Assembly (NCBI RefSeq): GCF_001730365.1
Contig: NZ_MIKB01000002.1
Coordinates: 42,892 to 106,891 of the forward strand
DNA length: 64,000 nucleotides
Direction: 5' to 3'
From: Enterococcus quebecensis
GTDB taxonomy: Bacteria > Bacillota > Bacilli > Lactobacillales > Enterococcaceae
Shown here: positions 20,347 to 29,211 of the stretch, in pieces
Numbering within the stretch: the first letter of the stretch is position 1
Layout: each line of letters opens with the position of its first letter
Notes under the pieces: model-generated
What the model was told of the DNA's origin: nothing
What the model saw: only the letters and a program-made list of their open reading frames with translations
Database searches by the model: none
Translations under genes and position numbers: made by a program

Positions 20347-20859
20347 TTGAAGAAGAAATTATTGGTAGCAGGATGTTTAATCGTGTTTGGTTTGGTTATA
20401 GCACCTAAAGGAGCAAATGCAGAAGAACAAGAAACTATTAGGCTTAGTGCAAGTGGAGTAACTAGAGGTGCGCCTCAGGTCAAAAAGGTAACGCTGAATT
20501 CAGGTCAAGCTGTTGAAATTGAAATAGGGGCCTTTAAAAGTGATATGATTTTTTCTAAATATGTTGTAAAAGTCGCTGTTGACTCAACAGAAAAAGAAAG
20601 TTTTGTTTTTCGAAGAGATATAAGTTATCCCTACCAACCTCGGAAGCATTTACAACAGTTAGTTTATGACAACAAGGCTACATTTTTTATTAGTGCATTA
20701 GATTATAAATTTGAGAATGCTTCTTGGGAAGGAAGAGAATATATAAGAATAACAAACTACTCAGCGCAACCTTTGAAGTATACTTTAGCAGTCAATTCAG
20801 GTTTGCAACTGATGGGATCAGAGTGTGTAGATTACAGCGACATTGATTTTAACTTATAA
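20347..20859 (+). CDS. Small secreted protein, DYSDIDFNL family, copy A
   Basis: 170 residues. Signal peptide MKKKLLVAGCLIVFGLVIAP... with cleavage likely after GANA (~26), then a soluble, probably beta-rich domain, ending in ECVDYSDIDFNL. Family not recognised. A paralog (25154-25669) shares only patchy similarity in the body (VT(L).SGQ....I.VG..., F.I.NYS..P.K....I.SG) but an identical last nine residues. TTG start with AAAGGAGTG upstream. The DNA from the C-terminal codons through the terminator is nearly identical between the two copies, pointing to recent duplication or gene conversion of this end. Confidence 0.85.
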   Translation: MKKKLLVAGCLIVFGLVIAPKGANAEEQETIRLSASGVTRGAPQVKKVTLNSGQAVEIEIGAFKSDMIFSKYVVKVAVDSTEKESFVFRRDISYPYQPRKHLQQLVYDNKATFFISALDYKFENASWEGREYIRITNYSAQPLKYTLAVNSGLQLMGSECVDYSDIDFNL

Positions 20860-20866
20860 AACAAAC

Positions 20867-20900
20867 AAGGAGACAGCTTAAATAACAGCTATCTCCTTTT
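20867..20900 (+). terminator. Terminator of secreted protein copy A
   Basis: AAGGAGACAGC / GCTATCTCCTT stem followed by TTC. The same AAACAAACAAGGAGA(C/T)AGC context follows copy B on the other strand. Confidence 0.85.
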
Positions 20901-20975
20901 CTATGCTATAACTTTAATTGAATACATAGCTATATGTCTTTTAGCTGTAACATTTCTTCTTGAAAGTTTTTCTAT

Positions 20976-20993
20976 GGTTCTGTTGCAAAGTTT
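20976..20993 (+). mobile_element. Solitary IS6-family (IS1216-like) terminal repeat relic
   Basis: GGTTCTGTTGCAAAGTTT matches the terminal inverted repeat I know from IS1216-type elements. No transposase or matching opposite end is seen nearby, so this is a footprint of a lost element. About 120 bp of AT-rich DNA without genes follow. Confidence 0.65.
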
Positions 20994-21109
20994 AAAAATA
21001 CACAATAATAATTTCTTACTTATAATATATCTATCTAAAAAAAATTGATGTTAAGTTATATGTATTGCGGTGCCTTATTTTTTACATTAAAATTCAAAAA
21101 AGGGGTACG

Positions 21110-21660
21110 TAATCATGTTAAGTAATTTTTGGAAAGGATTCTTTTTTCGCTGAAATTGAAGGATCAAATAAATTTGATTCACTAACTTTTGAAAAATCTA
21201 TTACTTTTTTTATGGAGAGAATGGAACTGGAAAGTCAACTCGATTAGAGGCTATTGCGGTGAGGGCTTTAATCATGAGGAAGACAGTGTTACTTTTTCTA
21301 CAAATAATATTCACAATTATTTGAATGTCTCAAAAACATTACGTTATGTTAACTTCGTTTCTTTTGAGTGGTGAAAGTTTTTTAAACCTAGTTAATCACC
21401 GCTTCAGAGGAAGAGGAAATGGATTATATCTTTTAGATGAACGAGAAGCCGCACTTTCTCTTCAGCGTCAGCTCTCTTTTATGTTATCTATAAAGAATTT
21501 AGTTGAAAAAGGTTCACAATTCATTATTGTTACACATTCATCTATACTACTTGCCATGCCTGATTCGCCAATTTTTTCATTTGACGAAGGAAGACCTATA
21601 GAAATTTCACATGAAAAAAGTATGCCGTATGAAATAACTTCACTATTTTTAAACAACTAA
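21110..21660 (+). pseudogene. Broken ABC-type ATPase gene (COG3910-like)
   Basis: Pieces of one ATPase in different frames: FAEIEGSNKFDSLTFEKSIT, then FFYGENGTGKST (Walker A), then LLSGESFLNLVNHRF (signature) and GNGLYLLDEREAALS (Walker B) through FIIVTHSSILLAMPDSPIFSFDEG to a stop at 21660. The middle of the protein is missing and at least two frame changes are needed; one lies at a T7 run (~21205-21211). The usual D-E-P after Walker B is D-E-R. Clearly non-functional as read. Confidence 0.8.
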
Positions 21661-21875
21661 GGTAGGATACTTTCTCAGCTATTTGATAAATAATCTAAAT
21701 TTAATGTTCTAATTCCTTTTCTAGCACCTTGAATGAGAATCATTTAATTTTTATAAACAAAAATAGTTAATGGTTGTCAGAGTTAATTGCTTTAAGGATG
21801 AAACAGTCAACAACTTTGCTACTCTTGTAAACTTATAATTAATCGTGTGGTCATATCTTGGTCAACCAAAAAAAC

Positions 21876-21926
21876 AGGTGCTAAAAACGTGTTATGATAC
21901 CCTAAAGATAAACGTTTCTAGCACCT
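21876..21926. repeat. Long dyad at left end of island region
   Basis: AGGTGCTA.AAACGT / AACGTTT.TAGCACCT, about 14 paired bases around a 20-nt loop. Could be a terminator or an insertion-element remnant. The rest of 21661-21942 shows no gene. Confidence 0.4.
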
Positions 21927-21942
21927 ATCTTTAAAAAACGAG

Positions 21943-21958
21943 TGGATACGGCGGGAGT
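21943..21958. other. attL: copy of ssrA 3' end
   Basis: TGGATACGGCGGGAGT matches the tmRNA 3' terminus at 32081-32096 (TGGAGACGGCGGGAGT) in 15 of 16 positions and in the same orientation. It marks the left end of the ~10-kb element inserted at ssrA. Confidence 0.75.
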
Positions 21959-22052
21959 AAAAAGACTAATGCTAACTAGTGCTAATATACACTGAAATAT
22001 ATCTTTTTTGCTCTTTATTAATACTAACCAATACGAATAAATAAAAACGAAA

Positions 22053-22062
22053 TGGCATTCAA
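22053..22062. other. Integrase arm-type repeat, left side
   Basis: TGGCATTCAA, 95 bp inside the left attachment core. The same decamer occurs twice next to the right core. The 22063-22168 stretch holds a small hairpin (TTACTGATAATCAGTAGC) but no gene. Confidence 0.5.
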
Positions 22063-22168
22063 AAATTAGGCGTTGTGAGATGCAAAAAGTTACTGATAAT
22101 CAGTAGCTTTTTTTACTATTTACACTTATCGTACAAGTTCATATGATTTTTCAAACAATTGGTTTATT

Positions 22169-23755
22169 TCACTTAACTAAACTTACGTATTGCTTATTCG
22201 CTGAAACATAGCCTTTGTCAGTAACCAATCTTGGCCAGCCATCCTTACTAAAAATGATACTTTGAACTGACAGTATTGTACCTTTATTTATCTTTTGCTT
22301 TTGAGTGCTGGTGGAAAAAGAATCTTTATCCCTATAACTCCAAATGTTCTCTTTAACTTCTACTTTACCAACAGTAGTAATATACTGATCAATATTACTA
22401 ATTACCGGCTTTACGTATCCCTTATTTGCCGAAATATACCCAAGACTTGTAACTAATCTTGGCCAACCATCTTTACTGTATGCAATATCTCGAATATCTA
22501 ACATTGTATCTTTTGGTATAGATTTTATTTGGGTTTCTTTAGAGAACGTATCTTTATTACTATATACCCATATATTTTCCTTCGTTACCAATTTTTGTGG
22601 AGTAGTAATATATTGGTCCACATTACCAACTACTTTAACAAAAAAATCTTTATTAGCCGAAAGATATCCTTCATTCGTGACTAATCTAGGATAGCCACTA
22701 GCGCTGAAATCAATAGCTTTAACATCAACAATTGTATATTTAGGTATTGCTTTTTTTTGAGTGTTAGCTGTAAAATTATCCTTATTATTATATACCCACG
22801 TATTCAGTTTTGCTGCATATTTACCAGAGTTAGAATGATATTGATTATAGTTTATTGAAGGATTTATCCATTGCTGAATTAATCTAAAATTAGCATTGTT
22901 AATCTTTGTCCCGAAATTATTTTTCGCTCCTGCATAAGCATGTACTGCTAAAATCTGACCTTTATTATTATAAACACCACTTCCACTAGACCCACCTGTT
23001 GAATCTAAGGTATAATAAACATTATTATCTGTATGTTTTAAAATATTCCCAGTTTCGGTACCCATTCTTTTGTTTAGATCTCCATGGTAGCCAGAAAGAG
23101 TAATTGGACTTGTCATCCCTGTGGTTAAACCAAACCAACCTACAGAATTTCCAATACTACGATCTAACTTAATTGCTCCAATATCGTATGCAGAACTAGA
23201 ATTTTCAATCCACCCTTTAACGCTCATGAGTTTTTTCGAGTAAGCAACGCCATAAGGGGCGTAACTTCCATTATACCCTGGGTAAACTTCGACACTTGTC
23301 GCCCACCCTCCATCATTCTTGCTATAAATGCAATGTCCAGCTGTTAACACAGTATCAGAAGAAATCATATCGCCACTGCCTATATAACGTTTTCCGTTTG
23401 GAAACTTCATACTTAAAAATACTACTTTTCTATAAGGGTTAACAGTAGTGTCTGCAACTATTTTCCTGTTGTCAGAACCTATAATTTTTTCAGGCTCCGC
23501 AGATGGCGAACCATCTTCCAGATCACTAATATATTCTACATCATTTGGAATATCTGGAATTACAGCATTTTCAGTAGTTACCCCAGTACCTTCATAGCCA
23601 GACGATTCAAAATCATTTAAAGAATACATTTCCATGTTGTAATAATCTGTAACTTCATTATTATTATCAACAGTATCTAATTCACTTTCTGCAAACGTAG
23701 TCCCCCCACATGATAAACCCGCAAAAACAAAAACTCCAAACATAAATTTTTTCAT
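22169..23755 (-). CDS. Secreted V8-like serine protease with three DUF5776 repeats
   Basis: 528 residues. A signal peptide (to about FAES, residue ~23) and acidic propeptide-like region precede a trypsin/V8-type (S1B) domain (~105-300) with the triad H141 (LTAGHCIY), D191 (SAYDIGAIKL) and S257 (GGSSGSGVY). Glutamyl endopeptidases of staphylococci and enterococci have this layout. Residues ~305-528 are three ~70-residue SH3-like repeats (WPRLVT..GY(I/V)SANK), DUF5776 type, which probably bind the cell wall. So the enzyme is likely retained at the surface. Carried as cargo at the left end of the ssrA-inserted element; strong, complete frame among decayed phage genes suggests selection. Confidence 0.88.
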   Translation of the reverse strand: MKKFMFGVFVFAGLSCGGTTFAESELDTVDNNNEVTDYYNMEMYSLNDFESSGYEGTGVTTENAVIPDIPNDVEYISDLEDGSPSAEPEKIIGSDNRKIVADTTVNPYRKVVFLSMKFPNGKRYIGSGDMISSDTVLTAGHCIYSKNDGGWATSVEVYPGYNGSYAPYGVAYSKKLMSVKGWIENSSSAYDIGAIKLDRSIGNSVGWFGLTTGMTSPITLSGYHGDLNKRMGTETGNILKHTDNNVYYTLDSTGGSSGSGVYNNKGQILAVHAYAGAKNNFGTKINNANFRLIQQWINPSINYNQYHSNSGKYAAKLNTWVYNNKDNFTANTQKKAIPKYTIVDVKAIDFSASGYPRLVTNEGYLSANKDFFVKVVGNVDQYITTPQKLVTKENIWVYSNKDTFSKETQIKSIPKDTMLDIRDIAYSKDGWPRLVTSLGYISANKGYVKPVISNIDQYITTVGKVEVKENIWSYRDKDSFSTSTQKQKINKGTILSVQSIIFSKDGWPRLVTDKGYVSANKQYVSLVK

Positions 23756-23926
23756 TTATTCTCCTCCTGTTTATCTAATGTACACATATGAATACAGATA
23801 TTTAACACAAAGTAACAACTATATTCATATATTATAATAACTTATACAAATTCTTTTATCAATGTATTATTGGATAAATAATTGTGTCGAAATTATATTT
23901 ACAGACTCTGTTTGAAAAAAATATTT

Positions 23927-24275
23927 CTAATTAAAAAATCCTCTACCCCATGTCGTATCGATCTGTCCATCATCGGGATTTACAGCAATATAGCGCCGTT
24001 TGCTGCTACTAGCAACGTAACTGATCCACGCTGGCCATAATATAGCTATCATACGGGATCGCCATACGTGCACTGTAATAATCTAATGCTGTTTTACCTA
24101 CACCTTGTCCAGATCGGACAGATACTTTAGGATGCTTTGCTAGATCGCCTAAAACATCCTTTTGTCATTCGTCAGGGTTCATAAAAAGAATATTCTGAAA
24201 GAATGCTGTAGGTTTGTCATAGTAGTAGTCGATCGCTGCTCCAATATCAGTAAAAGGAACAAATTCATTATCCAT
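23927..24275 (-). pseudogene. Phage terminase large subunit remnant
   Basis: Starts [20 protein letters not shown], 8 bp inside the terS 3' end, and continues FFQNILFMNPDE; then an in-frame TGA (probably from TGG) precedes QKDVLGDLAKHPKVSVRSGQGVGKTA, whose VRSGQGVGKTA is the terminase Walker A. After about 110 codons the ATPase domain is lost and a short tail (RRYIAVNPDDGQIDTTWGRGFFN) ends at 23927. The nonsense change plus deletion make it inactive. Confidence 0.85.
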
Positions 24276-25023
24276 CGTTATACACCGCCCGTTTATTAGC
24301 AGCGTTGATAACCGCTTGTTTCCAATCATTAGATGCTTCACCTTCTTTTGGACCACTTAGTTTATTATGTTGAGCCTGTCTCAATGCATCGCCACCCAAG
24401 TATTTCATAAGCTCGCTCATGGCCTTATGCTTATCACATAACTTGACTGACACACCGTCCTTACCCTTTTTGACTTCTTGTATCAAAGTGCCGTCAACCT
24501 CATTAGAATCCCTAAACCTTACAAAGGATACAGGACGTTCTTCTACATCATCAAACTCAACTAATTCTTGTCCAAATTCTGTGAAATCAGCAATATCAGT
24601 AAAGGCTTGTTTTACATACTCTTGGATCAAGTCTTTAACATCGACAAATGTTTCTTGTTGCAACTCTGCTTTGAGCCTATGCAATTCTTTTTTTATGCTA
24701 TCATTTGCTATCATTCTAGCTCCATTGGCTCTGGCTGAATTATAATCACATTGATAAGCTTTAGTAATATTAAAGTGTTGCAAATAAAATAAACAGAACA
24801 TCTTTTGCTGTTCCGTTAAGTCGTCATTCTCTATTACTCGTTGCAACTTCTTTTTGTGTGCAATCTTTTTCTTTTTGGTCGCCCCCTCTTTATCAGGAGG
24901 TGCATTCCACTTGCGAGACTTCCACGACTTAACTGTGTTGATAGATACTCCGTGTTTCTCTGCTATGTCTTTGTATTTCATTCCTTGCTTATAAGCTTCA
25001 TAAGCTAGTTCCCATTTCTCCAC
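24268..25023 (-). CDS. terS: Phage terminase small subunit
   Basis: 251 residues. An N-terminal HTH ([36 protein letters not shown]) binds pac/cos DNA. A terminase_2-type core follows ([26 protein letters not shown]...[14 protein letters not shown]). The frame is intact although the adjacent large subunit is destroyed. Satellites such as PICIs often keep terS alone to redirect helper-phage packaging, so this retention is notable; decayed prophage is the alternative. Confidence 0.92.
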   Translation of the reverse strand: MEKWELAYEAYKQGMKYKDIAEKHGVSINTVKSWKSRKWNAPPDKEGATKKKKIAHKKKLQRVIENDDLTEQQKMFCLFYLQHFNITKAYQCDYNSARANGARMIANDSIKKELHRLKAELQQETFVDVKDLIQEYVKQAFTDIADFTEFGQELVEFDDVEERPVSFVRFRDSNEVDGTLIQEVKKGKDGVSVKLCDKHKAMSELMKYLGGDALRQAQHNKLSGPKEGEASNDWKQAVINAANKRAVYNDG

Positions 25024-25118
25024 AAATTTAACACTCTCTTTTCTATGTATTTAATTATGTTATAATACTCTTGCATTGACGTAGCCACCTAGCAGCAGTA
25101 TAAACCAAAGCACAAGAA

Positions 25119-25146
25119 AAGGAGATAGCTCAACGGCTATCTCCTT
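25119..25146. terminator. Terminator of secreted protein copy B
   Basis: GGAGATAGC / GCTATCTCC stem with loop TCAACG, flanked by AAAA and TTG; it ends the minus-strand gene and is closely related to the one after copy A. Confidence 0.85.
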
Positions 25147-25153
25147 GTTTGTT

Positions 25154-25669
25154 TTATAAATTAAAATCAATGTCGCTGTAGTCGATACACACATTTTGTT
25201 TCATATGCATTCCGGATGTGATACCAATTTTGAATTTCTTCGGTTTTACCGAATAATTAATTATTGTAAAACGCTCAGTGGCCGTAGCTACTGGATAGTT
25301 TAGGTCAGAAGCAGGAGAATATTTATACTCATTAACTGTATTATTATTATTACTCATACTAGTTGTTACTGTTTTCACTCCGTTTAAATATCTGTCATGC
25401 TTGAACACAAAATAATCATTTTCAGGATTTTCTGAAGAATATTTAAACAAAATTTTTGTAGCGAAATCACTTGAATTGATCGATCCTACATCAATATTAT
25501 ATAATTGACCTGAAATTAAGGTAACCTCACGTACAACGACCGTTGCTCTGCCATTTAAATTAATTTTCTCCCCATTTAGTTCTGCACTTTCCGCATTAAC
25601 AGAATTCATACCAACAAATAAACCAAATACCACCAAGGAACTAGCAACAAACAAACTTTTCTTCAACAT
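25154..25669 (-). CDS. Small secreted protein, DYSDIDFNL family, copy B
   Basis: 171 residues. Signal peptide MLKKSLFVASSLVVFGLFVG..., cleavage likely after SVNA (~26), then a mature domain with an Asn-rich stretch (MSNNNNTVNEY) and the tail VCIDYSDIDFNL. Ribosome site GGGAG. It is located inside the ssrA-inserted element, whereas copy A and the decayed copy lie just outside its left end. Function unknown. The fixed C terminus in otherwise diverged proteins suggests a functional tag, binding site or maturation signal. A cysteine eleven or so residues from the end is shared. Confidence 0.85.
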   Translation of the reverse strand: MLKKSLFVASSLVVFGLFVGMNSVNAESAELNGEKINLNGRATVVVREVTLISGQLYNIDVGSINSSDFATKILFKYSSENPENDYFVFKHDRYLNGVKTVTTSMSNNNNTVNEYKYSPASDLNYPVATATERFTIINYSVKPKKFKIGITSGMHMKQNVCIDYSDIDFNL

Positions 25670-25769
25670 AAACGCACTCCCTTTCTTTTTGTAAATTAAT
25701 TATAACACAAAGAATGAATTGACGAAAATGAAAAGCCACCACATAAGCGATGACTAAGTTATTTTGCTA

Positions 25770-26722
25770 TCAATTATCTAAATCCAGATATAAGGTCTCA
25801 TAAATTTCTTGTTTTGTATCAAAATCTATTATTATTAATTCAAGAACACTAATGATAGGATTCTTTGTAGTATTTATCTCTATCCTTTTTTTGCAAAAAT
25901 AGGTTTTCTCTTCTAAAAACATTTCTTTCCAAGTTTCCTCAGTATCTAAATTCCCGTTTATTTTAAAAGGATACATATCACCTGAAACTACATTAAAATC
26001 TGAGCTACTAATTACATCGATTTTCCCGCTCTGGCTTTTGAAATCTCCTCCATAAATTTTACCTGTAATCGTGATTACCGAATCTTCTGTATAAGTTTGC
26101 CTTGAAAATAACTCCTTGTCTTCTGGAGTAAATTTAAAATCATCGTGTGTATCACTATTAGTAAACTCAACTGAAGATATTTGATCCCCATCAACCATTT
26201 TAGCCATACTAGCAAATTCAGGGGATAGTTCATCTGCTAACCGATCTACGCCTGGATAAACATAAATATTTACAGTGCTATCAGAAACATCTTTCACTAA
26301 GAAGTTATTTCCGCCAGTATCAGTAGTTTGTGTAATGGTCAACTCCTTTCCCTCCTTTGCTGCAGTTATTTTGGCCTTGAGAAATTCATATGATGATTTT
26401 ATTGAATTCCATATAATTTCTTTATTTTCAATAATTAATGGTATGGCAGGAACGATTATATCACTGTACGCAATTTTCAGTCCTGCGATTAACGAACCTT
26501 CCTCTACGTTCATCAATTTCATTTCTAAAAGCTTTCGATCTTCTTTGGTATATCTTTCCCCACCTTTAATATGTAGGTATGTTTTTTTATCATAGATTCA
26601 GTTAAATTTAATGACGTCAATACATATTCTAGATTATAGCCTTCACTTTTTTGCATTTGATTTCCTGCCACTCGCAAAGAAATATTTTCTTTATACGAAA
26701 CCGGATTATGTTCTCCTGACAT
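25770..26722 (-). CDS. Island protein of unknown function interrupted by a frame change at an A7 run
   Basis: Two frames form one protein of about 317 residues. Frame 1 (26722-26525) starts MSGEHNPVSYKENISLR and reaches MIKK; a -1 step on A-AAA-AAA (complement of T7 at 26582-26588) continues as TYLHIKGGERYTKEDRKLL into the 250-codon frame ending at 25770. Without the step, frame 1 stops after 65 codons. The C-terminal part is soluble and acidic with the segment STVNIYVYPGVDRLADEL; family not recognised. The heptamer is an efficient bacterial slippery sequence, so programmed frameshifting, a real mutation and a sequencing error are all possible. Confidence 0.65.
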
Positions 26723-26879
26723 TTATAAACCAACTCTCCTTGTAAAAAATATCTGCTAATTTGATTAAAACAGAAAGAAGCTTAAAAAACAAGCGTTTTC
26801 GGAACTTCTCTCACAGCAGATATAATCGCAAGGATTATGAATTGATTATAAACGAACAAACGTTCCGTGTCTATCAATA

Positions 26880-27240
26880 ATTTAAAGAAGCCTACACATC
26901 CGCCTCAGCAAACCACCTCAAACCCACAAACCACATCCTCGGTTTCTATGTACAAGAGCCTCCACGTTAGAGCGTATTTGCCCATATGGATGCGGAGGCA
27001 TTGTCGTTAATTAAACTGTCACTTGTGACAGGTTAACCGCACAGCAGCTATGTAAAACACTCACAGGCAAGAATGGAGTAAACCAACTGAGGAGTGGGTC
27101 TCAAATCATTTTTTAGTTTATTTGTTGTTAGCCTGTGAGTGCTGATAACCACCTGCAACAATGATCACTCTTAAAATGGGAAGATAGTTGTATGATTGTT
27201 TGCTTTGGTGGTTTATCTAATTTGTTGATACTATCATAAT
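26880..27240. ncRNA. Structured non-coding region within the island
   Basis: No gene is seen in 26723-27256, but strong dyads are: CACTCACAGGC (27057-27067) / GCCTGTGAGTG (27131-27141); CTGTCAC/GTGACAG (27017-27031); GCCTCC (26979-26984) / GGAGGC (26994-26999); and AACCACC (27147-27153) / GGTGGTT (27207-27213). AAACCAC-type motifs recur. Either strand could encode an RNA of 250-350 nt, or this could be a replication origin or packaging site. Strand and boundaries are not determined. Confidence 0.4.
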
Positions 27241-27256
27241 ACAACGGATTTCGAGC

Positions 27257-27580
27257 TTAAAACCCTAATATTTCCCTAAAAAAAACTATTTTTTTAAAAG
27301 CTAGTAACTTACCACCTCTATAAGCTTCGGAAAATTCTACTAATTCTAATGATTTTAGTTTCTCAATATTCTTGACGCTATAGGTAATTTCTTGTACTTT
27401 TCCTAACTCGTCTTCTTTATACACTTTAATAATACGGCTTAATTTGACCGTACCGCATGGATTGACTACAGAGACGTCTGATAATGACTTTAAGGCGCTC
27501 ACAACAGCTTGTATTTCCTCTCGCGACTCTTTACTAGTGGCTATATGATACTTAGATACCAATCCAAATCTTTTGATCAT
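27257..27580 (-). CDS. Hypothetical protein of the island (107 residues)
   Basis: Not recognised. The frame is open from 27667, but GAGGAACG precedes the ATG at 27580, giving MIKRFGLVSKYHIATSKESREEI.... Basic, soluble, about 107 residues, with a central VVNPCGTVKLSRIIKVYKEDE segment. It precedes the structured non-coding region on the same strand. Confidence 0.6.
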   Translation of the reverse strand: MIKRFGLVSKYHIATSKESREEIQAVVSALKSLSDVSVVNPCGTVKLSRIIKVYKEDELGKVQEITYSVKNIEKLKSLELVEFSEAYRGGKLLAFKKIVFFREILGF

Positions 27581-27800
27581 TTTTCGTTCCTCGTTATTTG
27601 TATTGCTATTATTTCGTGGCATATCCGTTATTATTGGTGATTCTAAACTAACAGAGATACCACTCATGCGTTGCCAACTTCGGCATTTTTTTAAAGTTGA
27701 TCTTGCATTCTATTTAGTTTGCTTGTAGTCAAGCTCAGGTATCAGTGTCATTGCTCCCCTCCTATATATGTTATAATTACTCCGTAAAGGAGTTGCTATT

Positions 27801-28177
27801 GTGAAAAAAATTAAAGGATTTCTTGTTAGTAGTTTTGGTATAAATAGTATCATCTGTTTTTTGATGCTATGTTTAGGTTTCATCATTGATAATCGTATGA
27901 ATAATTCTGGTTATGAAAGCGCCGTTTACTTCAACGAAGGTTATTGGGATGATACTTTGAACGAAGTTGGAATTGTATTCTCGTTTTCCACATTTTTTTA
28001 TACTTGTTAATCTACTCATTGATCAGCAACAAGTTACAATTTAATCGTTTTATTAACCCAGATGTCTCGTTGTTTACTAAATTATTTACATTATCTTTTA
28101 TTCTGGGACTCATAGGTTTAGCAATTTATACAGGACAGGATATTTATTATTATTTTTTTATTAGAGAATCTTACTGA
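27801..28177 (+). pseudogene. Small membrane protein gene with frame change at a T7 run
   Basis: GTG start with AAAGGAGTTG, and an extended -10 (TGTTATAAT ending 27777). The first frame encodes a membrane helix (SFGINSIICFLMLCLGFII) and stops at 28010 after FSTFF. Adding one T to the T7 run near 27992-27998 joins it to LYLLIYSLISNKL...FILGLIGLAIYTG and a stop at 28175, giving a ~125-residue protein with three helices. Mutation or sequencing error cannot be told apart. Confidence 0.6.
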
Positions 28178-28225
28178 GGCAATACTCACACATCAGCTAT
28201 CACCATCCAATCTAACAGCACATGA

Positions 28226-28690
28226 TTATTTCTCCTGCAGTTCTTCGGCTAGATATCCCTCAATATCTTCCACGATTTCAATCCAATCTTTATCACCGTT
28301 TTTTATAATAATCTCAATATCATTTTTTATTTCTGCCATTTTAAACGTTGCTATTTGTTCGGCGGTGGCTGGTTTCCTAGTTTGCCCCCAAACGGATTCG
28401 TAAAACATTGGGCTGTCCCAAAATTTACTATTGCTTGGATCATAAATTCTAACCGTACAACCACTGTCGTGCGTATCCAATACATTAGCGATTAAACTAC
28501 CGCTAACAACGTAATACTCCCCAACCTCAAAGGTTAGTTGGTGGTTTTCGCCTATAATCTCATTAAAATGTTGTTCCAGTTCATCAACTATCAATTTCCC
28601 ATCGTTTCCCCAAGACTTATTAAAATAGCCTGTATGGTACAAAGCAAAAGTTTCTTCTGCTAGCTTTTTAGCGAGTGTTTTCTCTGTCAT
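28226..28690 (-). CDS. Hypothetical phage-type protein (154 residues)
   Basis: Not recognised. GGAGGAATCAAG before the ATG at 28690 gives MTEKTLAKKLAEETFALY..., 154 residues; the longer upstream frame lacks a ribosome site. Soluble, acidic, with helical ends and a middle beta-like region (FEVGEYYVVSGSLIANVLDTHDSGCTVRIYD). Similar proteins occur in phages and satellites, by general resemblance only. Confidence 0.65.
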   Translation of the reverse strand: MTEKTLAKKLAEETFALYHTGYFNKSWGNDGKLIVDELEQHFNEIIGENHQLTFEVGEYYVVSGSLIANVLDTHDSGCTVRIYDPSNSKFWDSPMFYESVWGQTRKPATAEQIATFKMAEIKNDIEIIIKNGDKDWIEIVEDIEGYLAEELQEK

Positions 28691-28765
28691 CTTGATTCCT
28701 CCATATTTTCCAATTTTATTTCCCCCCCTTATGCTATAATCAATATACAAAGGAGTTGTTATATT

Positions 28766-29149
28766 TTGTTAAATAAATTTCTACATATTTCATTATTAAC
28801 TATTAACCTTATGTTTTGCATATTCTCTTTGTATTCGGGAATTGACCTCTTCACTTTTGGATTGGTAATGGGAGCGTTGATTTGGCTTCTAAGTCTCTAT
28901 ACTTTGCTAAAATATAATCAATTTTTCTTTCTTGCTATTTTATTTATATTTTTTATTATTTTATTGGTACCTCTATTTTTTTTGTTCTTTATGATGTATA
29001 TTTTCAAAGGTATCCCTTACTCTTCTCATATATTTGAAACTACTCTTATATCAGTTACAGGTATGAGTTATTGTTTTTTAACTCCTTTATTGTCCCTGAT
29101 CATCATTAGTCGCAGTCATACGAATAAACTTTTAAAGGACGCCGTATAA
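28766..29149 (+). CDS. Small polytopic membrane protein
   Basis: 127 residues, TTG start after AAAGGAGTTG, with TATGCTATAAT as extended -10 upstream. Four hydrophobic segments (~10-27, 30-48, 52-78, 88-112) and a short charged tail. No family recognised. It shares promoter style with the 27801 gene (C-rich tract, TATAAT, AAAGGAGTTG), suggesting related control. Confidence 0.65.
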   Translation: MLNKFLHISLLTINLMFCIFSLYSGIDLFTFGLVMGALIWLLSLYTLLKYNQFFFLAILFIFFIILLVPLFFLFFMMYIFKGIPYSSHIFETTLISVTGMSYCFLTPLLSLIIISRSHTNKLLKDAV

Positions 29150-29211
29150 CTGTATCCACTCCACTCTCTAAAATCTATTTAAAATCACTCTTAACAGCGG
29201 AGTTAATCAAT

